Shown here: piece by piece, positions 1-8,625 of the stretch | How positions within the stretch are numbered: the first letter of the stretch is position 1 | Layout of the letters: every line of letters begins with the position of its first letter | The notes under the pieces: generated by a model | Database searches by the model: none | Seen by the model: the letters and a program-made list of their open reading frames with translations, nothing else | Told to the model about the DNA's origin: nothing | Origin: Allopusillimonas soli | Lineage (GTDB): Bacteria > Pseudomonadota > Gammaproteobacteria > Burkholderiales > Burkholderiaceae_B | Reading direction: 5' to 3' | Length of the DNA stretch: 64,000 nt | NCBI RefSeq assembly: GCF_004153445.1 | Contig: NZ_SDQC01000003.1 | Coordinates: 434,001 to 498,000 of the forward strand | Position numbers and translations under genes: made by a program

Positions 1-360
1 CTGGAATGCAGCAGCATTCAAGAACCCTATAGGCCTGCCTGCGCCTTCCACCAGATCGTGTCGCGCTGTCGGAGAAGATTGCGCGACTCTCCATGCGAGA
101 TAGATCAGGTAGGCAGCACCAAGATAACGCAGCCATTCATACAGATCGGGAACACGGGCAAACAATGCTCCGAGTCCAAGGCCAATACCAAGAACCATCA
201 GAAAAAAACCACCGGTAACGCCAAGGAGATGCGGAAACGTACGACGGAATCCGAACACCATGCCAGAAGCAAGCAGCATCGTATTGTTCGGACCAGGCGT
301 GATAGACGTAACCAACGCAAATACTGAAAAGGCCAAAAGTAGGTCGGTGGAAAGCATCAT
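1..360 (-). CDS. LysE-family amino acid exporter, C-terminal part cut off by window edge
   Basis: The minus-strand reading frame opens at tandem ATG codons (360 and 357) and runs 120 codons without a stop to the window edge, so the C-terminal part is missing. It begins with a hydrophobic segment followed by the LysE/RhtB signature SITPGPNNTMLL near residue 20 and continues with further membrane segments (FFLMVLGIGLGLGALF, YLGAAYLIYLAW). Members of this family are inner-membrane exporters of amino acids or related metabolites, usually about 205 residues long. It is divergent from a MocR regulator; LysE-MocR pairs are common and suggest export controlled by an amino-acid-like or PLP-linked signal. 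The exported substrate cannot be told from the sequence. Confidence 0.8.
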   Translation of the reverse strand, partial: MMLSTDLLLAFSVFALVTSITPGPNNTMLLASGMVFGFRRTFPHLLGVTGGFFLMVLGIGLGLGALFARVPDLYEWLRYLGAAYLIYLAWRVAQSSPTARHDLVEGAGRPIGFLNAAAFQ

Positions 361-581
361 GAAGTGATTTTCTATGTGTCATTAGCCACGATGAGCCGGC
401 AGAGCAATCTTCATCTTTTATGGAGCTGTGCTGAAGACACAGACATAATTGATTTTTTCCATACAGAGCGGCAGACAACCACACTGAATTAATAAAAAAA
501 CGAGGATCTGTATCTTTTTGTGGTACAGAATTCGCCATACAGTAGTGATTGAAACCTTAGGTTTTCCTCAGGGACGTCTCC
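361..581. promoter_or_regulatory. Divergent promoter region between lysE-like and mocR-like genes with repeated ATACAG-type motifs
   Basis: This AT-rich intergenic stretch contains CCATACAG twice in the same orientation (459-466 and 535-542), the variant GTACAG at 523-528 and the inverted form CTGTAT at 508-513. MocR regulators usually bind two or three direct repeats, sometimes with an inverted one, between their own gene and a divergent target, so these are candidate operators. The assignment rests on motif repetition and position only. Confidence 0.4.
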
Positions 582-2057
582 ATGAACCGATATCTCACTC
601 TTGCAGAAACCCTGGGCAGTCGCATCGAACAAGGCCTGTACGAAACTGGCCAACGACTGCCTTCAGTGCGTGAGCTCAGTAGCGAGCACGGTGTGAGCTT
701 GACCACCGTCCAGCAAGCCTATCGCTGGCTTGAAATGGCTGGTCTGGCTGAGGCCCGGCCTCGATCGGGCTGGTATGTTCCGCCGGCTAGAAAACTGCCG
801 GAGCTACCACGCATGGGCAAACCGAATCTCCGCCCTACTGACGTATCTGATTGGGGCCAAGTCCAGGACCTACTGGATCTGGAGCGTGATAGCGAAACCG
901 TTCAACTTGGTCGAGGGATGCCGGACGTTGAAAGCCCCAGCCTACGACCTTTGCAAACGGCCCTCGCCAGAGAGGGCCGTCATGCCGGCATCGCCAGCTT
1001 GCATTACAACGACATACAGGGAGTTTTGGCCTTGAGAGACCAGCTATGTCGACTGGCTGTAGACGCAGGCTATGAGATCACGCCCGACGCGCTAATCGTT
1101 ACGACAGGCTGTCAGGAAGCACTATCGTGCGCTATCAGAGCCTTGTGCTCACCGGGTGATATCGTGGCCATTGCCTCTCCCAGCTATCACGGCATGATGC
1201 AGATCCTGAAAGAGGCCGGCGTCCAGGTCTTCGAGATTCCCTCTGATCCCGTTCATGGCATCAGCCTGGAGGCGCTGGAAGTGGCCCTTGATCGCTGGCC
1301 CGTCAAGGCAATCCAGGTAATTCCCAACGCCAGCAATCCATTGGGATACACCATGCCCGAGCACAACAGGATAGGGTTGATCCGTTTAGCCCAGCGATTT
1401 GACATCCCAATCATCGAAGACGATATATATGGCGATCTGGTCTACGGATGGCCTAGACCACACGCGCTGAAGGCACTCGACGAGGACGGGCGGGTATTGT
1501 TATGCAGTTCGTTTTCCAAGACTTTGGCTCCTGGACTCCGAGTTGGCTGGATCGCTCCAGGTCGGTATTTTGACAAAGTGCTGCGCATGAAATACACCAG
1601 CTCAGGCCCAACCGCGCCATTACCTCAAATCGCCGTCGCCGAATTTTTACAAAAGGGACATTATCCGGTGCATTTGCGTCGAATGCGGCGTCAATATCAG
1701 CGTCAGCGCGATGTCATGACCGAATGGGTGAGACGCTACTTTCCCGAAGAGACCCGCATCAGTCAGCCCCAGGGTGGCTTCACATTATGGATTGAACTGC
1801 CCGAAGCATTCGACACACATGCACTGGACAGTATGCTGCGCGCGAACGGAATTGTCATTGCCCACGGCAATATTTTCTCTGCTACCGGAAAGTACAGGAA
1901 TTGTATGCGCCTTAGTCATGCGTCAGTTTTTAACTCACGCACCGAATGGGCTGTACAGAAAATTGGCGAAACCATTGGTGAAATACTGAGCTCCAAACGA
2001 GAAAGCAAGACATGCCTGAACGCATCCAGATGCCTGCTGCCGACGGTTTCCCCTTAG
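582..2057 (+). CDS. MocR-type transcriptional regulator (GntR HTH fused to aminotransferase-like domain)
   Basis: The protein has 491 residues. An N-terminal winged helix of the GntR type (residues 1-70, including GQRLPSVRELSSEHGVS) is followed by a linker and a fold-type I aminotransferase domain (about 100-460). The PLP-binding lysine is present at residue 313 in SSFSKTLAPGLRVGW, so the effector domain probably binds PLP. MocR regulators sense PLP or an amino-acid adduct and control a neighbouring gene, here most likely the divergent LysE exporter. Its 3' end overlaps the next gene by 46 bases, suggesting co-transcription with the downstream hydrolase. Base composition is more AT-rich than in the housekeeping genes that follow. 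Confidence 0.88.
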   Translation: MNRYLTLAETLGSRIEQGLYETGQRLPSVRELSSEHGVSLTTVQQAYRWLEMAGLAEARPRSGWYVPPARKLPELPRMGKPNLRPTDVSDWGQVQDLLDLERDSETVQLGRGMPDVESPSLRPLQTALAREGRHAGIASLHYNDIQGVLALRDQLCRLAVDAGYEITPDALIVTTGCQEALSCAIRALCSPGDIVAIASPSYHGMMQILKEAGVQVFEIPSDPVHGISLEALEVALDRWPVKAIQVIPNASNPLGYTMPEHNRIGLIRLAQRFDIPIIEDDIYGDLVYGWPRPHALKALDEDGRVLLCSSFSKTLAPGLRVGWIAPGRYFDKVLRMKYTSSGPTAPLPQIAVAEFLQKGHYPVHLRRMRRQYQRQRDVMTEWVRRYFPEETRISQPQGGFTLWIELPEAFDTHALDSMLRANGIVIAHGNIFSATGKYRNCMRLSHASVFNSRTEWAVQKIGETIGEILSSKRESKTCLNASRCLLPTVSP

Positions 2058-2953
2058 GCGGTTATCAATGGCGCCATGCTGTGCGCACCGAAGCAGACTC
2101 GCCACCTTTGCTGATAATAAATGCCGCGACCTCGGTGCGTTGTCGTTACTATGCGCGCTTCGCTGAATATTTACATTTACACGGTTGGGATGTCATTACA
2201 TATGACTACCGCGGCATCGGAGAATCAAGACAAGGCTCTCTGCGTCGCTTACGTGCTGACTGGATTGATTGGGGACAGCATGATTTTGAAGGCGTATTGC
2301 GATATGCCAGGCAAACCTTTCCCGGGAAAGCCCTCGACGTGATTGGTCACTCGATCGGCGGTTTCGTTATCGGACTGGCGAGATCGGCACATTGCATACG
2401 CCGGATCTTTACGATGGGAGCTCAATTCGCATATTGGCGAGACTATCACTCTGATAAACGGCTAGCCATGTTTCTGAAGTGGCACATGCTAATGCCTGTT
2501 ATTGCAATGCTCCTGGGCTATGTTCCCGCAAAAAGGCTGGGTTGGATGGAAGATACGCCAAAGGGCGTTGCACTGGACTGGGCACGAATGGCACCACGTT
2601 TTGAAGATTCCGTTCGCAGGAGCCGTCAAACACCAGAGGGAATTTCGCAGGCTCAGGAGCTGGCCCTTAACTTTAAAACCATCAGCGCGCCAATTCTCGC
2701 TCTAGGAATGGACGACGATCCTTACGGAACCGAGGCGGCGTTGGATCGACTGCTGAGGTACTACACCGCGAGCCAACGCTGCCATCTTCGGCTTACGCCT
2801 CATGACCTTGGCTGGGAAAAAATCGGGCACTTCGCTTTCTTCCATGAAGACTGTCGAGATATTCTTTGGCCCTACGCCTTGGAATGGCTCAGACATGCTG
2901 CGCTACCAGAATATTTGCCAGGACGGCTGAGAATCATGCCGCCCGGGCGTTGA
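2012..2953 (+). CDS. Alpha/beta hydrolase, serine aminopeptidase S33-like
   Basis: This 313-residue protein has an alpha/beta hydrolase fold: a strand and turn with YDYRGIGESR near residue 70, the nucleophile elbow GHSIGG near residue 115, an acidic residue in the late MDDDPYG segment and a C-terminal GHFAFFHE with the candidate catalytic histidine. No signal peptide is evident, so it is probably cytoplasmic. The substrate is unknown; esterase or lipase activity on small esters is typical. The ATG lies inside the preceding regulator gene in another frame, with a purine-rich stretch upstream. It belongs to the AT-richer block at the left end of the window. Confidence 0.75.
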   Translation: MPERIQMPAADGFPLGGYQWRHAVRTEADSPPLLIINAATSVRCRYYARFAEYLHLHGWDVITYDYRGIGESRQGSLRRLRADWIDWGQHDFEGVLRYARQTFPGKALDVIGHSIGGFVIGLARSAHCIRRIFTMGAQFAYWRDYHSDKRLAMFLKWHMLMPVIAMLLGYVPAKRLGWMEDTPKGVALDWARMAPRFEDSVRRSRQTPEGISQAQELALNFKTISAPILALGMDDDPYGTEAALDRLLRYYTASQRCHLRLTPHDLGWEKIGHFAFFHEDCRDILWPYALEWLRHAALPEYLPGRLRIMPPGR

Positions 2954-2979
2954 TAGATAATTCAGTCACAGGAGACAAG

Positions 2980-3483
2980 ATGGGCAGCATCGATATGTTC
3001 TTGAGATTTTCTGGTTACAACCGGTGGATGAACGAAAGGCTGTATGACGTCTGTTCACGCTTGAGTGAAGATGAGCTCAGGCTGGATATGAAATCCTTCT
3101 TCCATAGCATTCACGGAACGCTGAATCACATTCTGCTAGCAGATAAGGTCTGGCTAGGGCGGCTTACCGAACAGCGCTTTATAGTTCATTCCCTCGACCA
3201 AACACTATACATGGACTTCCCTCTTCTAGCTCAGGCGCGAATGCAGACGGATCTCGATATTGAACATTTAGTAAGCGAACTCAATCCTGAAGATATTGAA
3301 GTGCCAATCACCTATCATTCAATTTCTGAGAATAAGCAGAATACCACCACCAAGGGGCTTATCCTGCTTCACTTATTCAATCACCAAACACATCATCGAG
3401 GACAAATAACCACTATGCTTATACAGTTGGGATACGACTATGGCAACACGGATCTGATGGCTATGCCGAGTTTCAAACCATGA
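2980..3483 (+). CDS. DinB-family putative metal-dependent protein
   Basis: The ATG at 2980 follows a good ribosome binding site (CAGGAGACAAG) and gives 167 residues. The protein is mainly helical and has the DinB/YfiT pattern: a histidine in the GTLNHILLADKVW helix and the C-terminal HLFNHQTHHRGQI motif, together supplying the three metal-binding histidines. Family members include thiol-dependent transferases and damage-inducible proteins of unknown role. A function cannot be assigned. It follows the hydrolase by 26 bases and probably shares its transcript. The gene is distinctly AT-rich compared with the next gene. Confidence 0.75.
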   Translation: MGSIDMFLRFSGYNRWMNERLYDVCSRLSEDELRLDMKSFFHSIHGTLNHILLADKVWLGRLTEQRFIVHSLDQTLYMDFPLLAQARMQTDLDIEHLVSELNPEDIEVPITYHSISENKQNTTTKGLILLHLFNHQTHHRGQITTMLIQLGYDYGNTDLMAMPSFKP

Positions 3484-3623
3484 GCGTCCTGTATGTCAGC
3501 TTGTTTTACACCAGATGTGCACAGATCTGATCACATGAAGCCACGTATTAGCGTTCAGTGCTCAAACAGCGTCACGACCGACTTTATTTTTCTCCTTTTC
3601 AATCAACCACAAACCCACGCCCC
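3484..3623. other. Intergenic stretch at the 3' end of glmS; possible genomic-island boundary
   Basis: This 140-base stretch separates the AT-rich dinB-like gene from the convergently transcribed glmS. The sequence just past a glmS stop codon is the insertion site of Tn7-like elements and of many islands in Proteobacteria. I see no Tn7 end sequence, no direct repeat and no clear terminator hairpin for glmS here, but base composition changes sharply across it. The boundary role is inference. Confidence 0.3.
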
Positions 3624-5456
3624 TCACTCCACCGTCACGCTCTTAGCCAGATTCCTCGGCTTGTCTACATCCGTACCCCGCGCGCAGGCTGCGTGATATG
3701 CAAGCAACTGCAGGGGTATCGTATGCAGGATGGGCGACAGCTTCCCGTAGTGCTCAGGCATGCGAATGACATGAATGCCGTCGCTGTTTACGATCTTGGT
3801 GTCCGCGTCTGCGAAGACATATAGCTCACCGCCGCGGGCATGCACCTCCTGCATGTTGGACTTGAGTTTTTCCAGCAACTCATCGCGGGGCGCGATGGTG
3901 ACCACTGGCATGGCTTCGGTGACCAGGGCCAGCGGGCCGTGCTTGAGTTCGCCGGCGGGGTAGGCTTCCGCATGGATGTAGCTGATTTCCTTTAGCTTCA
4001 GGGCGCCTTCGAGTGCGATGGGATAGTGCATGCCGCGGCCGAGGAACAGCGCGTTTTCCTTGCTGGCAAAACGGTCTGCCCAGGCCATGATCTGCGGCTC
4101 CAGGGCCAGCACAGCACCGATCGCGGAGGGCAGGTGACGCAGCGACTTAAGCATGTCAGCTTCACGTGTGTCATCAAGCATGCCTTTCACCTGGGCCAGA
4201 GCCATGGTCAGCAAGAACAAGGCCGTGAGCTGTGTGGTGAAGGCCTTGGTGGAGGCCACGCCGATTTCGACGCCTGCGCGTGTGATGTAGTTAAGCCTGC
4301 ATTCCCGCACCATGGCACTCGTGGAGACATTGCAGATAGTCAGTGTGTTCTGCATGCCCAAACTGCGTGCATGCTTTAACGCGGCCAGCGTATCGGCCGT
4401 TTCGCCGGACTGGGAAATGGTGACGACCAATGTACGAGGGTTGGGCACGCTGTCGCGGTATCGGTACTCGCTGGCAATTTCAACGTTCACCGGCAGCTTG
4501 GCGATGGACTCTATCCAATAGCGTGCCGTAAGACCAGCGTAATAGCTGGTGCCGCATGCCAGGATGAGTATATTGTCGATCTCCTTGAACACCTTGTAGG
4601 CGTCATCGCCAAACAAGTCGGGCGTCACGCTGTCGATGTTCTGCAGCGTATCGCCGACGGCGCGTGGCTGCTCGAAGATTTCCTTTTGCATGTAGTGGCG
4701 GTATGGGCCGAGCTCGGCAGCCCCGGTATGAGCCTGCACGGTATGTACGTCCCGCTCGACAGGCTTGCCTTCGGCATCCACGATCCACACGCGCGAAAGT
4801 TGCAGGTCAACGACATCGCCATCTTCAAGATAGATAATCTGGTCGGTTGTGCCCGCAAGTGCCAGCGCATCCGATGCAAGAAAATTCTCGTTGTTGCCAC
4901 GGCCCACAACCAATGGTGAACCCTGGCGTGCGCCAACGACGCGATGCGGCTCGTCGCGGCAGAACACGGCGATGGCATAGGCGCCGACAAGCCTGCGGGT
5001 CGCTTGCTGCACGGCTTCAAAAAGATCGCCGTTGTACAGGTGGTCCACCAAGTGGGCAATGACTTCGGTGTCGGTCTGGCTGGAGAAAACGTAACCAGCC
5101 GCTTGCAGTTCGTCACGCAGCTCGTCGTGGTTTTCGATGATGCCGTTATGGACCACTGCAATCCGTGCGCCGCTGCTTGCAGGCCCGGAAAAATGAGGGT
5201 GGGCGTTATGCGTGGCAGGCGCGCCATGTGTAGCCCATCGCGTATGGGCAATGCCCGTAAAGCCTGCGATGCCCTCTTGCTCCACTTGCGCCTGCAGCTG
5301 GGCGACTCGGTCGGTGCTTCGAGCGCGGCGCAGTTCGCCATTCGCATGCACGGCCACGCCGCAGGAATCGTAGCCGCGATATTCCAGTCGCTTGAGGCCC
5401 TCGAGAAGAATAGGGGTGATGTCACGTTGCGCCACAGCGCCGACGATGCCGCACAT
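3624..5456 (-). CDS. glmS: Glutamine--fructose-6-phosphate aminotransferase (isomerizing)
   Basis: GlmS makes glucosamine-6-phosphate from fructose-6-phosphate and glutamine, the first step towards UDP-GlcNAc for peptidoglycan and LPS. The 610-residue protein starts [12 protein letters not shown], so Cys2 is the N-terminal nucleophile of the glutaminase domain (residues 1-230); two SIS sugar-isomerase domains follow ([10 protein letters not shown], and [11 protein letters not shown] near residue 500), and it ends NLAKSVTVE as usual for the family. The start at 5456 is fixed by the required Met-Cys. The partner gene glmU is 3.2 kb away on the same strand. The 3' end is the usual attTn7 region. 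Confidence 0.97.
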   Translation of the reverse strand: MCGIVGAVAQRDITPILLEGLKRLEYRGYDSCGVAVHANGELRRARSTDRVAQLQAQVEQEGIAGFTGIAHTRWATHGAPATHNAHPHFSGPASSGARIAVVHNGIIENHDELRDELQAAGYVFSSQTDTEVIAHLVDHLYNGDLFEAVQQATRRLVGAYAIAVFCRDEPHRVVGARQGSPLVVGRGNNENFLASDALALAGTTDQIIYLEDGDVVDLQLSRVWIVDAEGKPVERDVHTVQAHTGAAELGPYRHYMQKEIFEQPRAVGDTLQNIDSVTPDLFGDDAYKVFKEIDNILILACGTSYYAGLTARYWIESIAKLPVNVEIASEYRYRDSVPNPRTLVVTISQSGETADTLAALKHARSLGMQNTLTICNVSTSAMVRECRLNYITRAGVEIGVASTKAFTTQLTALFLLTMALAQVKGMLDDTREADMLKSLRHLPSAIGAVLALEPQIMAWADRFASKENALFLGRGMHYPIALEGALKLKEISYIHAEAYPAGELKHGPLALVTEAMPVVTIAPRDELLEKLKSNMQEVHARGGELYVFADADTKIVNSDGIHVIRMPEHYGKLSPILHTIPLQLLAYHAACARGTDVDKPRNLAKSVTVE

Positions 5457-5594
5457 AAGCAATAACTCCGTTCAGGTGTTGTGGGGTTATTGTGCTTGGC
5501 TATTGAAGAAATTTGATTTCTTATTTATTGATAAAATGTTATTTTATTTCCGTATCTAAGTGTATCGCAACATTATTTCAGTAAACCTAATTTT
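5457..5594. promoter_or_regulatory. AT-rich divergent promoter region between glmS and an Lrp-type regulator
   Basis: The 138 bases between the divergent glmS and lrp-like starts are strongly AT-rich, including long T and A runs around 5510-5550. This suits both core promoters and binding by an Lrp/AsnC protein, which favours AT-rich, weakly palindromic DNA. I could not single out a reliable operator or a unique -35/-10 pair. Confidence 0.4.
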
Positions 5595-6098
5595 ATGGAA
5601 TATTCATCCGAAATTGTCGATCTGGATGAGCTGGATCGGCGCATCCTGCAACAGTTGCAAACAGATAGCTCGGTGACCAACCACGAATTGGCCCGGCGTG
5701 TGCATGCATCCGCCCCCACTTGCCTCAGGCGTGTGCGCCGGCTGATCGACGAAGGGGTGATCCAAAAACAGGTTGCGATATTGAATCCAGCCACGGTCGG
5801 CAGCGGCCTGACGGCGATTATTGAAATTACCTTGGATGTACAGGCTGCCGAAGCGCTGGATGCCTTCGAGGCCCGCATGCGGGAGGAACCGGAAGTATTG
5901 CAATGCTATCGGGTATCGCCCGGACCTGATTTCATTGTCGTGGCGCAGTTGCCGGATATGCCGGCTTACCATGACATGGCGCATCGGGTTTTCACATCGC
6001 AGTCCAACGTGCGTAATGTGCGTAGCTTCTTTTCCATACATCGGGCCAAGTTCGATACGCGCACTATTGTGCGCAATGCGATGCCCCGGCATCCCTGA
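5595..6098 (+). CDS. Lrp/AsnC-family transcriptional regulator
   Basis: The 167-residue protein has an N-terminal helix-turn-helix (about residues 10-60, LDELDRRILQQLQTDSSVTN then ARRVHASAPTCLRRVRRL) and a C-terminal RAM/ligand-binding domain (about 75-155) with the typical PEVLQCYRVSPGPDFIV segment. Lrp/AsnC proteins bind amino acids and act as octameric or dimeric regulators, often of divergent genes. Here the divergent gene is glmS, so local control of amino-sugar synthesis or autoregulation is possible. The effector is not evident from sequence. Confidence 0.88.
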   Translation: MEYSSEIVDLDELDRRILQQLQTDSSVTNHELARRVHASAPTCLRRVRRLIDEGVIQKQVAILNPATVGSGLTAIIEITLDVQAAEALDAFEARMREEPEVLQCYRVSPGPDFIVVAQLPDMPAYHDMAHRVFTSQSNVRNVRSFFSIHRAKFDTRTIVRNAMPRHP

Positions 6099-6108
6099 CG
6101 TCAGGGAT
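6091..6108. repeat. Perfect 18-bp palindrome at the end of the Lrp-type gene
   Basis: ATCCCTGACGTCAGGGAT is its own reverse complement over 18 bases and spans the regulator's stop codon (6096-6098). It lacks a T-tract on either side, so it is not a classic terminator. It could be a protein-binding site or a simple RNA hairpin separating the convergent genes. Confidence 0.5.
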
Positions 6109-6144
6109 ATGGTTGCGACGATCGGCGAGCCAGGGCGCCCATCG

Positions 6145-7206
6145 TTACTCGCCATCATCCAGTATCTGTCTGTATAGCGCCAGATAGCGGCTAGCCATGA
6201 CAGCCGGGTCATGTTCGCGCCGCACATAGGCGGCCGCCCGGTCAATCATGGCGGCACGCAGGGCACGATCGGAGAGCAACCTGCTCATGCCGCGCGCCAT
6301 GGCCGCATCGTCGCCAACAGCGCACTGCAAGCCGCGCCCGTCGGCAAGCGAGTGAGCCAGCCCGCCCGCCGAGGTGGCCACGACCGGAACGCCGTACAGA
6401 AACGCATCCAGCACACTGGTGCCCAGCGCTTCATGGCGTGATGACAGCACGAAGACATCCATGAGGCGGTACAAATCTTCGACATTGGGCTGATAGCCGG
6501 CAAATACAAAGTACTTGCCAAGATCCAGCTCGCGATGCAGGGCTCTCGCCTCTTCCTCGGCGTCGCCACCCGCGCCCATATGCACAAAGATAAAGTCGCC
6601 ACGCTCCTGGCTCAGGCGGTGTACCGCTCGTAGTAGCGTGCAAGGGTCTTTCTCCCGCGTCAGGGCCGCGGCGGTGGCCAGCACACGCCTTTCTCCCAAG
6701 GCATATTCCTGGGAGAACGCCTGAGCATGGGCTTCATCCAAGGTGCGAAACTGTACGGCACTCGGAATGATGCTGACACTCAGGCCCAGCCTGCGCGGCT
6801 CGGCGGCTGCCGCCTCGCTGATGGCCACCAAGGCGTCAACACGCCGCCATTTCCATAGTGTGCGCGAAGCGCGGGATTGTGGAATGGGGAATGCTGTGCG
6901 GCGCGTAAAAATCAGTTTGCCCAGTCTGGGTTTGAACAGGGCCAGCCAGGTCACCATATTGGCCGTCTGCGCGTGCAGGATGTCGTAGCTGCGTCCTTGC
7001 TTCACCAGAAAGGCCAGCATGGCGGCCCGGCCGCCAAATGCATGCACGACAAAACCGGCTTCACGGGCCCGCGCCGCGAGCTCACCGCCTCGACGCGCCA
7101 GCAACGCCACGCGGTGGCCCGCATCGCGCATGTGCATCATGGAGAGCAATGTCTGACGCTCGCCGCCGCGCCACCCCTGTTCGAAATTTAGCTGCAGGAT
7201 GTTCAT
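6145..7206 (-). CDS. Glycosyltransferase, GT4-like (GT-B fold)
   Basis: The ATG at 7206 gives a 353-residue protein beginning MNILQLNFEQGWRGGERQTL, the typical nucleotide-sugar GT-B start in which GGER sits close to the acceptor site. The C-terminal half has the family signature ALGTSVLDAFLYGVPVVAT and an earlier RHEALG donor-binding loop with a conserved Glu. Such enzymes add sugars to LPS, capsule or lipid acceptors at the inner membrane. No other polysaccharide genes are adjacent, so the acceptor is unknown. The gene starts 4 bases after the MFS gene ends, suggesting translational coupling. Confidence 0.85.
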   Translation of the reverse strand: MNILQLNFEQGWRGGERQTLLSMMHMRDAGHRVALLARRGGELAARAREAGFVVHAFGGRAAMLAFLVKQGRSYDILHAQTANMVTWLALFKPRLGKLIFTRRTAFPIPQSRASRTLWKWRRVDALVAISEAAAAEPRRLGLSVSIIPSAVQFRTLDEAHAQAFSQEYALGERRVLATAAALTREKDPCTLLRAVHRLSQERGDFIFVHMGAGGDAEEEARALHRELDLGKYFVFAGYQPNVEDLYRLMDVFVLSSRHEALGTSVLDAFLYGVPVVATSAGGLAHSLADGRGLQCAVGDDAAMARGMSRLLSDRALRAAMIDRAAAYVRREHDPAVMASRYLALYRQILDDGE

Positions 7207-7210
7207 TGCT

Positions 7211-8620
7211 TCAAAGCTCCAAATCGGCGACTGGGCTGAAGTAGCGGGCAATGTTGATGGACATTGCGGCCAGAGAGCATGCAATCGATACACCCACGCC
7301 CAACACAATGCCATGATTGGCGCTGGCGCTGAACGCCACCGCCACCAGTGCAGTGCCAAAACTTTGTCCAAATACACGCGTGGTGGCCTGCATGCCACCA
7401 GCCGCGCCCGCACGGTGGCGTGGTGCGCCCGCCAATAGCGCGCGGTTGTTGGGCGTTTGGAAAAAACCAAAGCCGACTCCGCCCAGCAACATGGCAAGGG
7501 CAGGCCAGATAAATGCAACCTCAGACGGCAGAAAAAGCAGCCAGGCCATGCCCAGCGCCATACCCGCGGCGCCAATGCCGCACAGGACCGCAACAGCGTA
7601 GCGGCTGCAAAGGTAGGCGGCCAAAGGCGCCATGATGGCCACCCCCACAGACCAGAAGCCCAGCAGTATGCCCACTTCGGCATATGAATAGTGCAGCAAC
7701 GTCCTGAAGAAAAACGGTAGGGCAACCAGCGCCGACATCTGCGCCGCGAAAGAGAATCCCGAAGCAGCTACAGCATAGGCTATGGGCGTCAGCCTCAGCA
7801 GGTCTATGGGAACAATGGGCGCCTCCTGGCCGCGCGAGCGGCGGTACACCGCCCAGCCCGCCATGGCTGATGCGGCCAGGCTTGCCAGCGCCAGCGCCGT
7901 ATGGTCAACCAATGCATCCAAGCCGACAATGAACAGCCCAAAGAATGGAATGCTGAGCAGGCAGGCCACCCAGTCGAAACGTACGCGGCTGTGCGGCACA
8001 TCGGGCAGGAAGCGGACGCAGAAGTATGCCGCTATGCATACAGGAATATTGACGAGGAATATCCAGTTCCAGCTTGCAACCTGAAGGATGAACGCGCCGA
8101 TGGTAGGTCCGAGAACGGCAGTCAAGCCGACCATCATGGCGTTCAGGCTGATGCCCATGGCAAGCTTGCTGAGCGGATAGATATTGCGAATCAGCCCGCC
8201 GAAGAGGCACATAAGCATGGCGGCGCTGAAACCCTGGGCAACTCGCGAGCAGATCAGCCAAGTCAAGGAACCCGCACTGGCCGACGCGATGGTGGACACC
8301 ATGAACAGCGTCATGCCCAGTGTGAACATGCGGCGAAAGCCGATGCGCTCCGCCACAGCCGAGAGCGGCAATAAAGATACGACCACTACCAGGCTGTAGG
8401 CAATGACGACCCAGACGACACGCGCCGGATCGATCTGCAGGCTGCGGGCAATGGCCGGTAACGCAACATTGACCATGGTGGAGTCGAGCACGGTGGCCAC
8501 CAACGCCGCCATGACAGCCATGACAGCCCACTGGCGCCGCGGCATCTCCAGCCCATCGGTCCACTGCGCGGCGCTGCCACGCGTGTTCTGACTGCAACGG
8601 CTGCGCGTGGGGCCAGTCAT
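7211..8620 (-). CDS. MFS transporter, DHA2 (EmrB/QacA) drug-exporter type
   Basis: This 469-residue membrane protein has about 12-14 hydrophobic segments. The first carries the DHA2 motif LDSTMVNVALPAI and the loop between segments 2 and 3 reads AERIGFRRMF, the family's motif A. DHA2 proteins expel drugs or toxic metabolites using the proton gradient. A start at 8545 (MPRRQWAVMAVMAAL) would remove 25 non-hydrophobic residues and is equally possible. It lies 5 bases after glmU and just before the glycosyltransferase, so glmU, this gene and the transferase may be one transcript. Confidence 0.85.
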   Translation of the reverse strand: MTGPTRSRCSQNTRGSAAQWTDGLEMPRRQWAVMAVMAALVATVLDSTMVNVALPAIARSLQIDPARVVWVVIAYSLVVVVSLLPLSAVAERIGFRRMFTLGMTLFMVSTIASASAGSLTWLICSRVAQGFSAAMLMCLFGGLIRNIYPLSKLAMGISLNAMMVGLTAVLGPTIGAFILQVASWNWIFLVNIPVCIAAYFCVRFLPDVPHSRVRFDWVACLLSIPFFGLFIVGLDALVDHTALALASLAASAMAGWAVYRRSRGQEAPIVPIDLLRLTPIAYAVAASGFSFAAQMSALVALPFFFRTLLHYSYAEVGILLGFWSVGVAIMAPLAAYLCSRYAVAVLCGIGAAGMALGMAWLLFLPSEVAFIWPALAMLLGGVGFGFFQTPNNRALLAGAPRHRAGAAGGMQATTRVFGQSFGTALVAVAFSASANHGIVLGVGVSIACSLAAMSINIARYFSPVADLEL

Positions 8621-8625
8621 GGCGA

